From the NCBI RefSeq assembly GCF_030864355.1, contig NC_083398.1, positions 186,001 through 250,000 of the forward strand: a DNA stretch of 64,000 bases, in the 5' to 3' direction. The translations under genes and the position numbers were made by a program. This stretch comes from Cutaneotrichosporon cavernicola (lineage: Eukaryota; Basidiomycota; Tremellomycetes; Trichosporonales; Trichosporonaceae). Positions 21,428 through 32,569 of this stretch are shown one piece after another; the stretch's first letter is position 1, and every line of letters starts with the position of its first letter. The notes beneath the pieces were generated by a model. That model did not search any database. It had not been told where the DNA came from and saw only the letters and a list, made by a program, of their open reading frames with translations.

Positions 21428-24400
21428 CTAGTACCGGATTGCCTGTGCCTGCGGGCGGCGGTACGCTTGAATCTCAGGCGCAAACGTCGCAAATTGTGGC
21501 GTGTTGGGCGCACTGCGGTGCTGCGGCGCCACTACAGGGTAATGTAAGTTGGCGTCCTTGAGCGATGGGCGGTTCTTCGTCGCCGCACGCGGCATCGAGG
21601 CATGGAACGCAAACTTGGTGCCAGTCTCCAAGGGCGGCGAGGCCTGTTGCACCTCGTTCTCGAGTGCCTTTTGCAGGCGGTTGAACGCAGCACGGAAGGT
21701 CGACTGGGCACCCTTCTCCAGCGTGAGCACCGCTTTGGTCATGAACTGGGAGCTGCCGCGGGTCCCGGACGCGACGTAAACGCGCTCAAACTCGATGCGG
21801 AATCGCACACCCTTGATTGTGTCGCCGTTGATCGTTTTGACCTCGGCAACCTTGCAGCGCAGGCCTCGCTGCTGGAACTGGGTCTCGACGATTCTGACAC
21901 CCTGGGCCTCCAGCACACGCCTGCAGCGCTTCAACCCCTCCTTGACGTCGCGGCTGTTGACAAGTATCTCGCACGACGCCGGCTTGAACGAGAAGAGGTT
22001 GTTGAACCACGACCGCTTGGCCATCGAGTCGGGAAGCGGCTGTGACGACACAGGCTCAGCCGACATCTTCTTTCTCTTCTTCAGCATGCCAAAGCCGTCG
22101 GCAGCGCGGTGGGTGCCGAAGCCCGAGCGATGGGCACTGCCCCAGGTGCTCTCCACTCCGTCGTCCGCCTCGTTAGGGAGCTCGACAATGGCGTATGAGT
22201 CCTCGCGGCCAAGGGTCGACTTGACACGAAGCTCGCCCATTTCTCGGTCCAAGACGTTGTCCACAGCCCGTGGAGGACCGCCTGCAGGCCGTGGCGGCGC
22301 CGAGCGTGACGCCTTTGGTGGTGGGCGCGGGGCAGACCGCTCAGCACGCAGAGCCGACGCCGGAACGGCTGGGAGAGGAGGGTGCGAGTGGGAGTCAAAG
22401 CCAGTCGAGTAGACAGCGGGCGAGAGCATCGCTGGGGATTCGGGCCTGCTCGAGATCGACCTGTTACGGTAACTACCCGAAGCTTGGCTCCACCGACCAG
22501 ACACGGGAGGTGGTCCGCTTCGGGTGTGGTGGTTGCGCGGGGCGTGCATTGGGCCAACGGATGACCGCACACTCGGCACTGGTGAGGGCGCAGCATACCG
22601 GTGCACGGAAGTCGACGCCGAGTATATCGACATGTTGTCAGCCGACGTGTCATCGTCGTCGGCATCGGCGAACTGGCCCACCTCATCGGGCTGCGGAGAT
22701 GGTGGAAACTCTGCTCTGCGTGAAGACATCTGCGTGGGGTCCTCCATGACAGGTGACTGTTGAGCCATGAAGGCAAGGGCTGCCTGGAACTCGGCACCCT
22801 GGAACTGCGCATGCTCCGAGTTACTAGACGCGGTTGACTCGCGGATACCCATCGAGTTGACACGCTCTGTCAGGTCGTTAAGGAACGACTGCAAGCTCTG
22901 GTCCAGACCCTGGGGTGGAGACAGGGGTGGTAACGTCACTTCGTGTCCCGCTGGCGAGTGGTGACCCGAGAGCACCGGCGACATGGCCATGACCGGTGAC
23001 CGAACGTGGTCTGATCGAGAGCGAGCATGCCCATACACGTTGCCCTGGCTCTGGTCAACGGATCTGGAACGCCCATGTCCGTACGCCCGCTCCGGCGCGT
23101 CCTGCTGCGTGACAATATCCTTGACCGGAGTCGCCTCGTGAAGCGTGATGTGAGGAGCATTGGGGTTTAAAGGCGACGTGGCCCCGCCACCACGGATAGC
23201 TCGAGGACCGGCGGGGTGCGCAACTTGTGACCGTGGGTTAAGCTTCGACGGGGTGCGAGAAGCAGGCGAGTCGATAACCATGCCGTTCGCAGCCTTCTTG
23301 GGCGTGGGCCCACTGGGCCGTGGAGGTGGTGTAGCACGGTTCTGGACTGCCTCGTTGTCTGCCAAGGGAACCGGCTTGCGTCGCGTCGTGGGAGGCGACG
23401 GGACGGCAACTTTGCGGTGCTTGGGTGGCGGAGCAGGGAGAGGAGGCGAAGGTACGGGCATAGATGACCTCCCGTGTGGCCGTGGTGCTGCAATGCGGTC
23501 CTCATCGTCGCTGTCCGTGTCCATGTTGTACTGCTCGAGGTGGCGGCTGCGGTACTGGACAAGGAGGTGGTAGACTGCCTTCTCCCACGTCTTCTCCTTG
23601 CTCAACAGTGACTGGTAAATCTCCTCCTCACTCATCGCGTGCCAAAGCGTCTTGAGGTTGCACATGAGGTCGACGTCAATGTCCTGGGCACGAACAGGCC
23701 GAGCCATAACATCGAGTGATGGAGGGACTGGCATCTGACGCCCACCCATGAGACGGGGCGCACGGGAGCGGAAGAACGGGTGCGCCATGATCTCGGCCAT
23801 GGTGATGCGCAGCTCGGGTTCCTTCTCGAGCATACGGGAAAGGAGGTCGCGGGCCTGAACGTCGATGTCGGTGGGCATGTCAAACTGGCCCGTCTTCACC
23901 TTCTGTAGGAGAGTGCGGATGTTGTCATCGTCAAACGGCAAGCGACCAGTTAAGAGAGCGAAAAGAATAATGCCACATGACCAGATGTCACTCGCTGTTC
24001 CGTTGTACGACTTGCCAGCCACAATCTCTGGAGATGCGTAGTGTGGGCTTCCGCACGATGTTTCGAGCAAGTTTTCGTCTGCCTGCCACGCCGCCATGCC
24101 AAAGTCTGCGACCTTGATGTTCTTGTGCTGGTCAAGCAGCAAGTTTTCAGGCTTGAGGTCGCGATGGCAAATGTTGAACCGATGGCAGTAGTCGACAGCA
24201 TAGCAGATCTGCTGGAAGTAGTGCAGAGCCTCATGCTGTGGCAGACGGCCCTTGCGAACGAGGTAGTCGAACAGTTCACCGCCTGGAACGTATTCCATAA
24301 CGAGGTAACTGTGCGTCAGTCAGGGTGTCTCGGTAGCTGTCGCCCGATTTGCAAGTCCAGGGACGATCACTCTGTCATTGCTGCCAATTTCGGGTGGCTG

Positions 24401-24881
24401 GCTGTCACTCACAGGTCGTCGTTCGTCTCCCACACATCGTAGAGCGACAGGACGTTGGGATGGTCGATGAGCTTCATGATGACAATCTCACGCTCAATGC
24501 CGAGCAACAGTTTCTCAGCCTTGGGGCCTGCATCGCTCATGCTTAACCGCGACGACATGATCAAACCCTTTGGGACAATCTTGACGGCCGCGTACTGGTC
24601 AGTCGATGCATGCTTTGCAATCTTGACGCGGCCTGTGCAGTGTTAGTCGTTGGCGACTACCAACAGGTGGGGAATTCGGCTGGGATCGCTTGCTTACCTG
24701 AGGAGCCCTTGCCAATGGTGCGACCAATCTTCCATTGCCCGATCATTTTGGCGTCTGCCTCGCGCGTTCCGCTGTTTCCAGACATGGCCGAGAGGCGGTT
24801 GGTCGCGGGAGAAGGCCCAGCGGCGGCGCCGGCGGATGCGCGGCGCGACCCCGACGGGCGATGTTGGACTGCTGTTGCCAT
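21428..24881 (-). CDS. Gin4/Hsl1/Cdr2-type septin-associated protein kinase
   Basis: Three exons on the minus strand: 24881-24698, 24632-24413 and 24308-21428 (introns of 65 and 104 nt), giving 1094 aa. The kinase domain runs from about residue 46 to 320: Gly loop IGKGSSGRV, VKIV Lys, HRDLKPENLLLD (Asp about 184), DFG (203-205), ETSCGSPHYASPE activation segment. A long Ser/Pro-rich linker follows. The C-terminus (about 890-1015; SWFNNLFSFKPASCEILV, EFERVYVASG) matches the membrane- and septin-binding KA1-like domain of fungal Nim1-family kinases. In other fungi these kinases monitor septin ring assembly at the bud neck and promote mitotic entry by opposing Wee1/Swe1. Which of Gin4, Kcc4 or Hsl1 it corresponds to cannot be settled by eye. 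Confidence 0.92.
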
Positions 24882-26149
24882 CCTAGAGGGGGGGTTGAGG
24901 GAAAGGGGGAGGGTGGGAGGGTGGGAGAGGGGCGCGTTCACCAGAAACTGGCAACGATAGTGGATGCTCGCGGGCAGTGCGCGCCGTGAAGGTAGTCACT
25001 GCGACGAATACAAGAGACAAAGTTGCTGAGTGGAAATGCAGGAGTGAACAAGCAACAAGACAAGAGATGTCGGTCGACGTTGAATGAATTCAAGTGTTTG
25101 GTGGACAGTGTCGATTGATTCCGAACTAGCGCGTCTTTGTGGTATACGGTGAGAGTGTTGAGTGTTGTGCGGCGCCGCCACAGGGTACGAGCCGGGGTGA
25201 GTTGTATTCGCTGGTGTGTTGATTGATGAGGTGAGCGTGACCAAGTGGCGCGGATGAGGTGATGATCACAAGAGACACGAGTTGATGAGAGGAAAAGGGG
25301 GGGGGGGGGGGATGCGTGTGGGCGTGGTGTAGAGGTGGTGTGAAGGGAAGCACAGAGCAATGTCAAGAGGAGAGGATAGAATGAGGGAAGGAGGGGTTTA
25401 CGGGGTATGAAGGAAGGAAGTCGGTGGGGACGGGGGGGACGGGGGGAGGGGGATGAATGGATGATGGATGAAAGGATAGACAGTAGTTTGTTACTGTGCT
25501 AACTGTACTAGTTGGTTTGGGTCAAGGTTCTTTACTAACTTGGTGAGTGGTAGTCGAGTGGTTGGAGAGTACAAGGAGACTGGCGTATCCTGGCCTCCTG
25601 GTATCAGGTCCTATTCAGGATGAGTCAGGGCGTCAGGGGTGACAAAGGGCAACACTTTACAGGGTAAACGCGACCACTCTTCCGCTTACCTTGGAGTTTT
25701 TGCATGTAATCCTCCAAACCTCTTTTAAGGGAAATGGTGTTTAGGCACTGTCCGGACGCGACCGCTTTTCCTTTGCTATGAAATCTTTGGCCTTTAAAGG
25801 TCACTCACCGTTTTAATCCTTTCTAACGATTGGTTAATACTTGACGCGATGTTTGGAAAAATCAGTCGCTTACACTTTGTTAAGGGTACAATATCCCTTT
25901 GCTTCCCCTGAAATGTCCCAGCAACCCAATGAACCCTTTTGATAGAATGACAATTCTACTCATCCAATGTGTCACTGTGACGCATTCATCTTCAAGGATT
26001 CAACTATTCCTTATCATCTAGATGGTAGTTCATAGTTGGGTAACCATTAAACCAAGGTCTCAAGAGGCTAGCAGGGTGAGAGAAGGGTTACAAACCCCTT
26101 ACAGCCGCCACTACCCTTAGTTCCGTCGTTCCTCGGTCTTTACTTGGTC

Positions 26150-26186
26150 TCTCGCTCTCTCTCTCTCTCTCTCTCTAGCTCTCTAG
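26150..26186. repeat. CT dinucleotide microsatellite
   Basis: A CTCTCTCT run of about 36 bp with two interruptions lies in non-coding sequence. Confidence 0.8.
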
Positions 26187-26725
26187 TGAGCAGGTTCGCG
26201 TTTGACTTTTTCCTGTGCTGTCATCTTCGTCGTCTTAAGCCTTGGGGGGCATGCTCGGACCAGAACAGCAACCGCGCTTGAAACCCACTTACCCTCGATC
26301 CCACCTCTTTTATAGCACGACCGGCACCCGATGCTGTCATCCCCCACTTGCCTATGTCGTAAACGTTCAGAAACCTCTACATTAGCGGTTCTTTCCCGTC
26401 TCGATTTATCGATTATCTCACGTATATGTAATGTAGCCTTGGTCCATTTCTTACGGACCTCAAGTTCCCTGGCATCCCGAAAATACATCTGGCTGAATGA
26501 AATGGTGGGGCGTGTTTCGGTGAGGGTAAGCGTTGGTTCAAGGGTTCGATGGCGGTGTTAAGATCTAGCTAGCGATCGTGACCATGGTTCATTACCAGGA
26601 GAATGGAGAGCTAGCAAAGCAAAGTGGGAAGGGCTAAGGCGTGGGATTCTCATCATCACTCACAGGCACAACCAACACCAACCGCCCAAGGTTGGGTGGG
26701 CGTCCCTGTCCTGTGCCATTCCTGA

Positions 26726-26900
26726 TCATCCTGCGCTAACCAACTTAATCATGCCATCAGCGGCGCGCGCTACCGCTCGGATTCCGTTGGTGACCAAGAT
26801 GAGCCCAACATGCCTGGCCTTGGCGGCTGTCTCGACTTCTGCTCTGCTCCACACTAACAAGGTCTGGCCAGGTACGCCCACAACATCAACTGAGGTGACG
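26726..26900 (-). pseudogene. Possible relic of a SIS-domain sugar isomerase
   Basis: A minus-strand frame reads GVPGQTLLVWSRAEVETAA, then KARHVGLILVTNGIRAVARA and ADGMIKL. Its third codon positions are GC-rich and the pattern follows the SIS fold of 6-phospho-3-hexuloisomerases (G-D-x-L-L-x-x-S-x-S-G-E-T, about 25 residues, then S-P-L-A-R-x-A-D). The S-G-S-G-E-T phosphosugar loop is degraded to W-S-R-A-E, and the frame does not extend into a credible full protein on either side. The identification is tentative and by pattern only. Confidence 0.25.
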
Positions 26901-28610
26901 CGTTGACATCCCAAGGCACTAACTCTACGACAATGTTGTTGATCTTGTTTTGCCGTGTTTACTGCATGCACGGGTCACGAGGCGTTCCCTTGCTCGGACC
27001 CAGTCGCCAGCAGCCAACCGTCAGCTCCCAGACATCTTGGTGCGCCACCTTCCAGGAGGTCCGTGACCTCTACCGCTCCAAGCCGAGTCAATGGGGTAAC
27101 GTATAATACATTTCGAGCCGACCTCGGTTGAATTGGCTGTGAGGGTTAACCCGTGTTGTGGCGGCATTGTGGCTTCTCCGTCCGTTCTTGGGTTCGAAAA
27201 CAATGAAATCACACCAACACTAGAGGGTGCCTGCACATGACCGTCACACCCGTCACGCTCACGCGTTTGACTGTTCGAAACGCCCAACCCGCCCAACCCG
27301 CCCATTTGATAAATGCGGGATACATACGAACGGAGTGACACTTTCTGTGACATGTGGAGCAATGTGTGATAGAGGAATGCAGAAGACGAATGCTGACACT
27401 AGCAGATGAGACTCCATTCCGATGCACGCACTTTGTCTTCCAGTTCTGTACACGTACCCTCATAATCAAGTTTGACCGTGCTCATTCCTCCTTTTGTCAG
27501 TGCATCTCACGCATAGTCTCCAAGAGGCACAGACAGACAGGCAAGCAAGTCTGTAGTTCCGGATCGCCGAGTTGGGCAACTAGTAGTAATGTTCCGGAGA
27601 TTTCAATAGACAACAAAGTAACAACTAAAGGAACTAGAGGAATCTTGCTTTGATTCCGACGCCTCGCGGACTATATTTCCCAATCGCTCACCTGGTCACC
27701 TGAACAACTCAATTGGTGGCGCAGGGCAAGACAAAGCACCTCGACGCCGAACACCGAGTTTTCTGCCCAAGCCACGCTGGGGAGATTTGGAGACAGGGCT
27801 GATCAGTACGCCTAAAGTAAGCCTGCTCGATTTAATTGATTTGTCAGAAGCCATGGAGACGATCAAAAGGTCCTGATAACTGTACAATGACCATCCTGTT
27901 GGATGAGACGGCATCGCACTGTCGATCGCCTAAGGCGATCAGGCAATCCCTACGGTGAGGAACGGTGGCACACACGCAACGACAGCTCATTCGCTCACTT
28001 GCTCAATTGCTCATGACAGCCAAGCCAGCTTGCACATTGTCACATGCGTCTCTGGTGCAATCATCCCCATCCCGGCTCCGCTCCCTGTCTTACGTCTTAA
28101 CGCCCACCTGCTTACCGTCTCCGCACGTGAAGCGCGGTATCAAGCCTGCCATCCCTACCAAGCGCTCACGTGGGGATGTCGCACCTGACTCCAGCGATGA
28201 CAGATGACGAGCTTCATGAGACCAACCTCAAGCTAGCCGCCCTCTACGCCTGGATAGCTACAGACTACACCCTTCAAGCCTATCGTCCAACCCAGGTCCG
28301 GTCACGTGGTGCTCACAGACGCTGCCACCAGGTATACAGTCAACCAGTTCTACTGGACGTGGCAACGGATAACAGTGGGGTCGTCGAGCCGATGTGCTGC
28401 GACGCTCCGAGGCTGGTTAGGTGGTTCAGCAATGTTGATCACTCTGCTTCCAAAGTGCGCATCCATACATCGATGCAACTGACGCTGCGCCTTCACTCTC
28501 GCACCAAGCTCAGAGATTCAGTCCGCTTTCGTCAGCACTGACTCCCATTCCCTCTCAACACTCTTCCGTCACTCACGTTAACGACCAGCTCTCACTCCAA
28601 TCTGACCAAC

Positions 28611-29020
28611 ATGCCTCACACCCGCTCCGTCTCCCCCGCGGTTCCCTCAACTTCCCAGGTCGAGGACGTCAAGCCCATCCTCACCAAGACTTCCAACAAG
28701 AACCTTAAGAGTCGGAAGTGCGATCCCGACTCTGACGAGGATACCAAGCCCCCCAAGCGCAGCCGCACGACCACAACTAGCAACCCTGTGCCCCGCAACC
28801 GCCCTTGGACGGCAGACGACTACCTCGCCCTCTTCGAAGCCGTCACTAAGCACGGCGCCGGCGCCAAGGCCTTCTCTGTGGTGCCCGGCCGCACAGTCAG
28901 GCAGGCTGCCGGCGCGTGGCGGTGAGCATGTTGCACTCGACGGTTCGAACTGACATCAGTGACGTCGTGGGTCCGGCATGCCGCGAGGCGCTGGTTGCTA
29001 AGGCTGCGAAGCGTCGTTAG
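28611..29020 (+). CDS. Mini-SANT protein, copy A
   Basis: Two exons, 28611-28921 and 28960-29020 (intron 38 nt), giving 123 aa. A short charged N-terminus (EDVKPILTKTSNK, KCDPDSDEDTKPPKRSR) precedes a single SANT/Myb-like domain: RPWTADDYLALFEAV, then VVPGRTVRQAAGAWR, and after the intron DVVGPACREALVAKAAKRR. The intron interrupts the last codon of the W-R pair in phase 2, exactly as in the three other copies. The product is probably a nuclear DNA- or chromatin-binding factor, but no target or partner is known. Copy B starts 122 bp downstream on the same strand, so the two arose by tandem duplication. Confidence 0.8.
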
Positions 29021-29141
29021 TGAAGATCTATGGATTCACATCGCCGGGCGCAGCCAGTGTTCAGTAGTCCCCACACCTTTTCTCTTCCCTCACTCACTCG
29101 TCAACTCATATTACCTCACATCACTCACTTTCCAAAGCAAA

Positions 29142-29518
29142 ATGGTTAACCCGCACTCTCCCTCCCCGGAGGCGGAGATGACGCCTCTCCCCAAGCGTGC
29201 CAAACGTGAACCCAACTCCACCGACTTTCCTCCATCCGGAGGAGACAAGGTCAAGTCCGAGGCCACCCCACGCGCCTCCACTTCCGGCTCCACGGTGCGC
29301 GGTCCCTGGACAGGCGAGGAATACGTCCAGCTCTTCGACCACGTCATGGCCAGCCTTCCCCGCTCAAAGAACTTCGGGGCCGCGGTTCCGAACCGCAGTG
29401 CGAACCAGGCAGATCTGGCGTGGCGGTACGTTCTCGTCAGTGTGGTGCTGATAACAGTTACGTCGTACTCCCCAAGTGCCGCAAGATGCTGCTAGAAAAG
29501 GGCAAGCCTTCGCATTAG
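29142..29518 (+). CDS. Mini-SANT protein, copy B
   Basis: Two exons, 29142-29425 and 29458-29518 (intron only 32 nt), giving 114 aa. The N-terminus carries KRAKREPNS and GDKVKSEATPR, the latter with a V-K-S-E SUMO-acceptor consensus. The domain is RGPWTGEEYVQLFDHVMASL, then AAVPNRSANQADLAWR, and after the intron YVVLPKCRKMLLEKGKPSH. Exon 2 is 61 nt, the same length as in copy A. A domain of this size usually needs partners or dimerisation to recognise DNA; its role is unknown. Confidence 0.8.
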
Positions 29519-30716
29519 CCCACTTCTTCATTCGTTCTCGTCGCTCGATATCCGACCGTAGCTGTACAAACTGGTATGCATTGGAAGTAACATTCCTTCG
29601 GTTCGTGAATCAGGGGAGAAGACTGGACTGGGGAAGATTACAAATGGGCGCATTCACCCACTTCCTTTTGTTCATCTTCCACCTTCAAGCTGGCTACTCT
29701 TATACTCTTGCCACTCTTGAACACGCTCGTGACACTGTTTTCATCCTTTGTAGTTCTCATCTTCCCCCACCGACGTCTCCACTCTCTCCCACACTAGCAC
29801 CCTACGACGGACAAGGCCAAGGGACGGGGCAGGGCAGCTGACTCGACCAATATCATGGCTGGGCAGAGCAGTCCGAAAGGTGCGAGCACAGCTTGGACCG
29901 CATGCCCTCTCACTTCACCCTGTCCGAATATGTCGTTGGACCCTCGGCTTAGAGTTTTCCGCGACGTGCACACCAGACGCCTCCAGCCAAGGGCAGTGAA
30001 GAGGGCGAGCACAGTGACAGAAGCCGAGCATTACTTGTCGTGTGCTGTCCTGGCTCGCTCTACTCCTCGTCCCTCATTCCCACTTCTCGTTTCGTCGGTG
30101 CCGTTTCGCCGTCCGCTGGTATACGTGCGCCCTCGGTTCCGGCTCACACATCCTTTGATCCTAAACGGCACACGCCACTCCCATGCCCTTCATACGGCTT
30201 TGCTTGCACATGATCGAGCTCGCTTCCACGTCTAGTCCAGTTGACCACCTTATCCGCGTCAACGCCGCTGACCACTTGCGGCCGTCATTGACGGTGCTGA
30301 ATAACTATACGCCGTCATGAACGCCGCTGACTGACGATACACCGTGATGAACTGTTTACTCGTGGCGGCCTGTTACGCGGCGGTAGCGACTATGATAGCG
30401 ACACACAGCCCCATTTCCATAGCAACACACAATCACACGGTCGCCCCTCTTGACCTCGTACACAAGACGGGGCGGAGGCCTGCGACACACCGTCGACATC
30501 ATGTTCCCGCCGAGACAACTGGCTGCGCTCATGCTTCTCAGCGCCCCCAAACCTCCTCACGCTCTCACACTCCCACCCCTCTTGTATGAAGCACTGCGCT
30601 CCTAGAGGAGCATATAACCCGTCCAACATGCCTCTCTAACACTCCACCTCTCGCATCCCACAACTTCATATACCATACTCGGACTCTTCAACCCCCCTAG
30701 CCGTTCACGCCCAGTC
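29519..30716. other. Intergenic, promoter of BTB-like gene
   Basis: About 1.2 kb. Around 30241-30355 the words ACGCCGCTGAC and CGCCGTCAT recur in a degenerate way. CATATAA at 30611-30617 is a TATA-like element 100 bp before the next ATG. No gene was recognised. Confidence 0.5.
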
Positions 30717-32182
30717 ATGTCGCAGCTCAAACAGCAGCAGATCCCCGCCCCAGTGGCAGGCAATGGCACCGACACTGGCCCGCGCCCCGTTGAGGGCCCC
30801 AAGACGTTCATTGACCCGGCAGCCGACACTGTCCTTCGCTCCCGTGATGGGCGCGACTTCCGCGTCGATGGATGGATGATCAACGCCAACTGGTGAGTTA
30901 CTCTCACTCAGCGGGATCATGGGCTGGGTTCTACTCAGTCCAGGCCTCGTTTCAACAGAGGTCCGCCCCGACGTCAAAGGACGTCGGGGTCCCGGTCCTG
31001 CAGGCAGCTAGCTGCCTGTGACGCCGGACGTAAGACATCCCATCACACATATGAAGGGGTGTATCCAAACGCTACCACTGCAGCAACTCTGTGCAGCGGT
31101 GGGAGATATTGCCTAACCCCAACAGCCGGGGCCGGGCACGCGCCGCGTCCTCGCAAATGTAGCGAGGACAGGCATGCGCTTCGCTGTGGAAAAAAAAAAC
31201 ACAGCAGGCATCGGTCACCAGCAGTTCCCTGGGGACAGCTGGTGACAGCTGGTCCGCATCGTATTTTGCTTTTGCGGCCCTCGTTCCCCGCTGACCCAAG
31301 TACCAAGCTCCGCGACCAGGTTGGTAGCGAGATCGCCCTGGACGCCAGCCGCAAGGTCCTCAAGCTCGTCCCCAACCTCATGCACAACATCCCCATGCCC
31401 GCCTCCTTCGTGTGGTCGATGCACAACGAGCTCTTCGCCCTCTGCGACGAGATGGGCGCCAACGGTGTTGCCCAGATCGCGCTCATCTCGCTCTGCAGTG
31501 TGGTTGAGCTCGATCCCTGGGGCATGTTCGTCCTCGCGTCGCAGCGTAACCACTTTGCGCTGGCGCGCGCTGCGCTCAGCGCCCTCGCCGCTAGCGAGAA
31601 CAAGCTTCGCGCCCAGTTGGGCATGAACGGCACGAATGGCATGCACATGAACGGATACATGTACCCGCACATGCACGGCAACAGTATGCCTCCCTACGGC
31701 ACCAATGGCATGCCCTACCCCATGTATCCCGGCTGGCCCGGCATGGGCATGGGTATGGGCATGATGGGTCAGGGCCACAACGGCGGATATCCCATGGGCC
31801 ACAACTCGCACCACAGTCACATGCTCAAGCCCGAGCAGAAGAAGGGCAAGAAGAAGAATGCAAAGGCGCTTGGCGCTGGCGACCTTGACTATGCCTCGCT
31901 CAACCTCATCATGAGCAAGGCTGGTAACAGTGTGAGTATCTTGCTTCGCTACCGCCGCCCTCCCTCTTCCTCATGTTCTCCCAACCAACCGCAACTGCGC
32001 ACTCACACCAGGACGCCAGCATCAGCATGCCGTTCCTCGTCAGCATGATGAACAGCCTCTTAACTTCGGCTGCTGGCTCGGGCACCGAGATCAACTGGGA
32101 GGATGTCGCGCGCAACTTCAAGCCTACTGAGACCCAGCGCGCATCTTCCAAGCAGGTCGCCAAGGCCGACAACGCCGAGTAG
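30717..32182 (+). CDS. BTB/POZ-like protein with Met/Gly/His tract
   Basis: Three exons, 30717-30892, 31301-31931 and 32012-32182 (introns of 408 and 80 nt), giving 325 aa. The opening DTVLRSRDGRDFRVDGWMI, followed after the intron by TKLRDQVGSEIALDASRKVL and later ELDPWGMFVLASQRNHFALARAAL, has the strand-helix layout and D-G-x-x-F-R-V start of a BTB/POZ fold; BTB proteins dimerise or act as Cullin-3 adaptors. A Met/Gly/His/Tyr-rich tract (about residues 170-225, with GMGMGMGMM and HNSHHSHM) follows, then a Lys-rich segment and a conserved-looking end (SMPFLVSMMNSLLTSA, INWEDVARNF). The first intron is far longer than others here and carries strong hairpins. BTB assignment is by pattern and moderate. 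Confidence 0.65.
30961..31029. repeat. Nested inverted repeats inside an intron
   Basis: A GTCCG/CGGAC pair encloses a perfect 10-bp inverted repeat CCCCGACGTC-AAAG-GACGTCGGGG (30966-30989) and a perfect 18-bp palindrome CAGGCAGCTAGCTGCCTG (31001-31018). The fold would be a compact multi-branched structure. A further GTCACCAGC/GCTGGTGAC pair (31214-31246) lies downstream in the same intron. It may be a miniature inverted-repeat element or a structured RNA. Confidence 0.7.
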
Positions 32183-32569
32183 CCTGTGGCCCCGGTGCCC
32201 TGCGCAGCAGGCCAAGTAGCTACCAGATCGGATTCTTAGGTCAGAACTGAATGAATGATAAATAAGTGTGACTGTACAAGTATTGCGAGTTCAGTGCGTT
32301 AGCAGCAGCGGCCTGGGCGCTGTGTAACCGATATCTGCGCAACGCTCGTCTGGCATGTCGCTAGTGGGTCCTTGGATTAAGCGCGCACACGGTGCGCGTC
32401 GCCATAGAGGCCAGCCATGACGCAGCCGGCAGCTGAAGTCGGCCACGCCGGTCGGCTTTGAGATTCAGTGCTTGACGACTGCCGCTAACCTTCACACACA
32501 GCGTCTATACATACAAACGTAACACGATACAGCGGGACAGATTGCCTTGAGGTGAGCATCGATGGCAGC
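32183..32569. other. Convergent 3' intergenic region
   Basis: Lies between the convergent BTB-like and ING genes; no feature was seen. Confidence 0.5.

Larger units (their letters stand above)
24882..28610. other. Gene-poor 3.7-kb intergenic region
   Basis: No intact gene is visible. It holds a 15-G run (25297-25311), G-rich sequence at 25390-25450, a CT microsatellite near 26150-26186, a possible SIS-domain relic (26726-26900, minus) and coding-like sequence KRGIKPAIPTKRSRGDVAPD (+, about 28130-28207) that resembles the N-terminal part of a mini-SANT gene but lacks an ATG and a domain. Confidence 0.5.

Noticed and set aside
26183..26488. Minus-strand frame of 101 codons with basic, helix-like content
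   Set aside because: Third-position bias is unlike neighbouring genes, no ATG with promoter context or introns improve it, and no family pattern is visible.
28013..28207. KRSRG-containing frame that resembles a mini-SANT N-terminus
   Set aside because: No SANT domain follows in any frame and the ATG context is weak; at most a relic, so it is only mentioned in the intergenic note.
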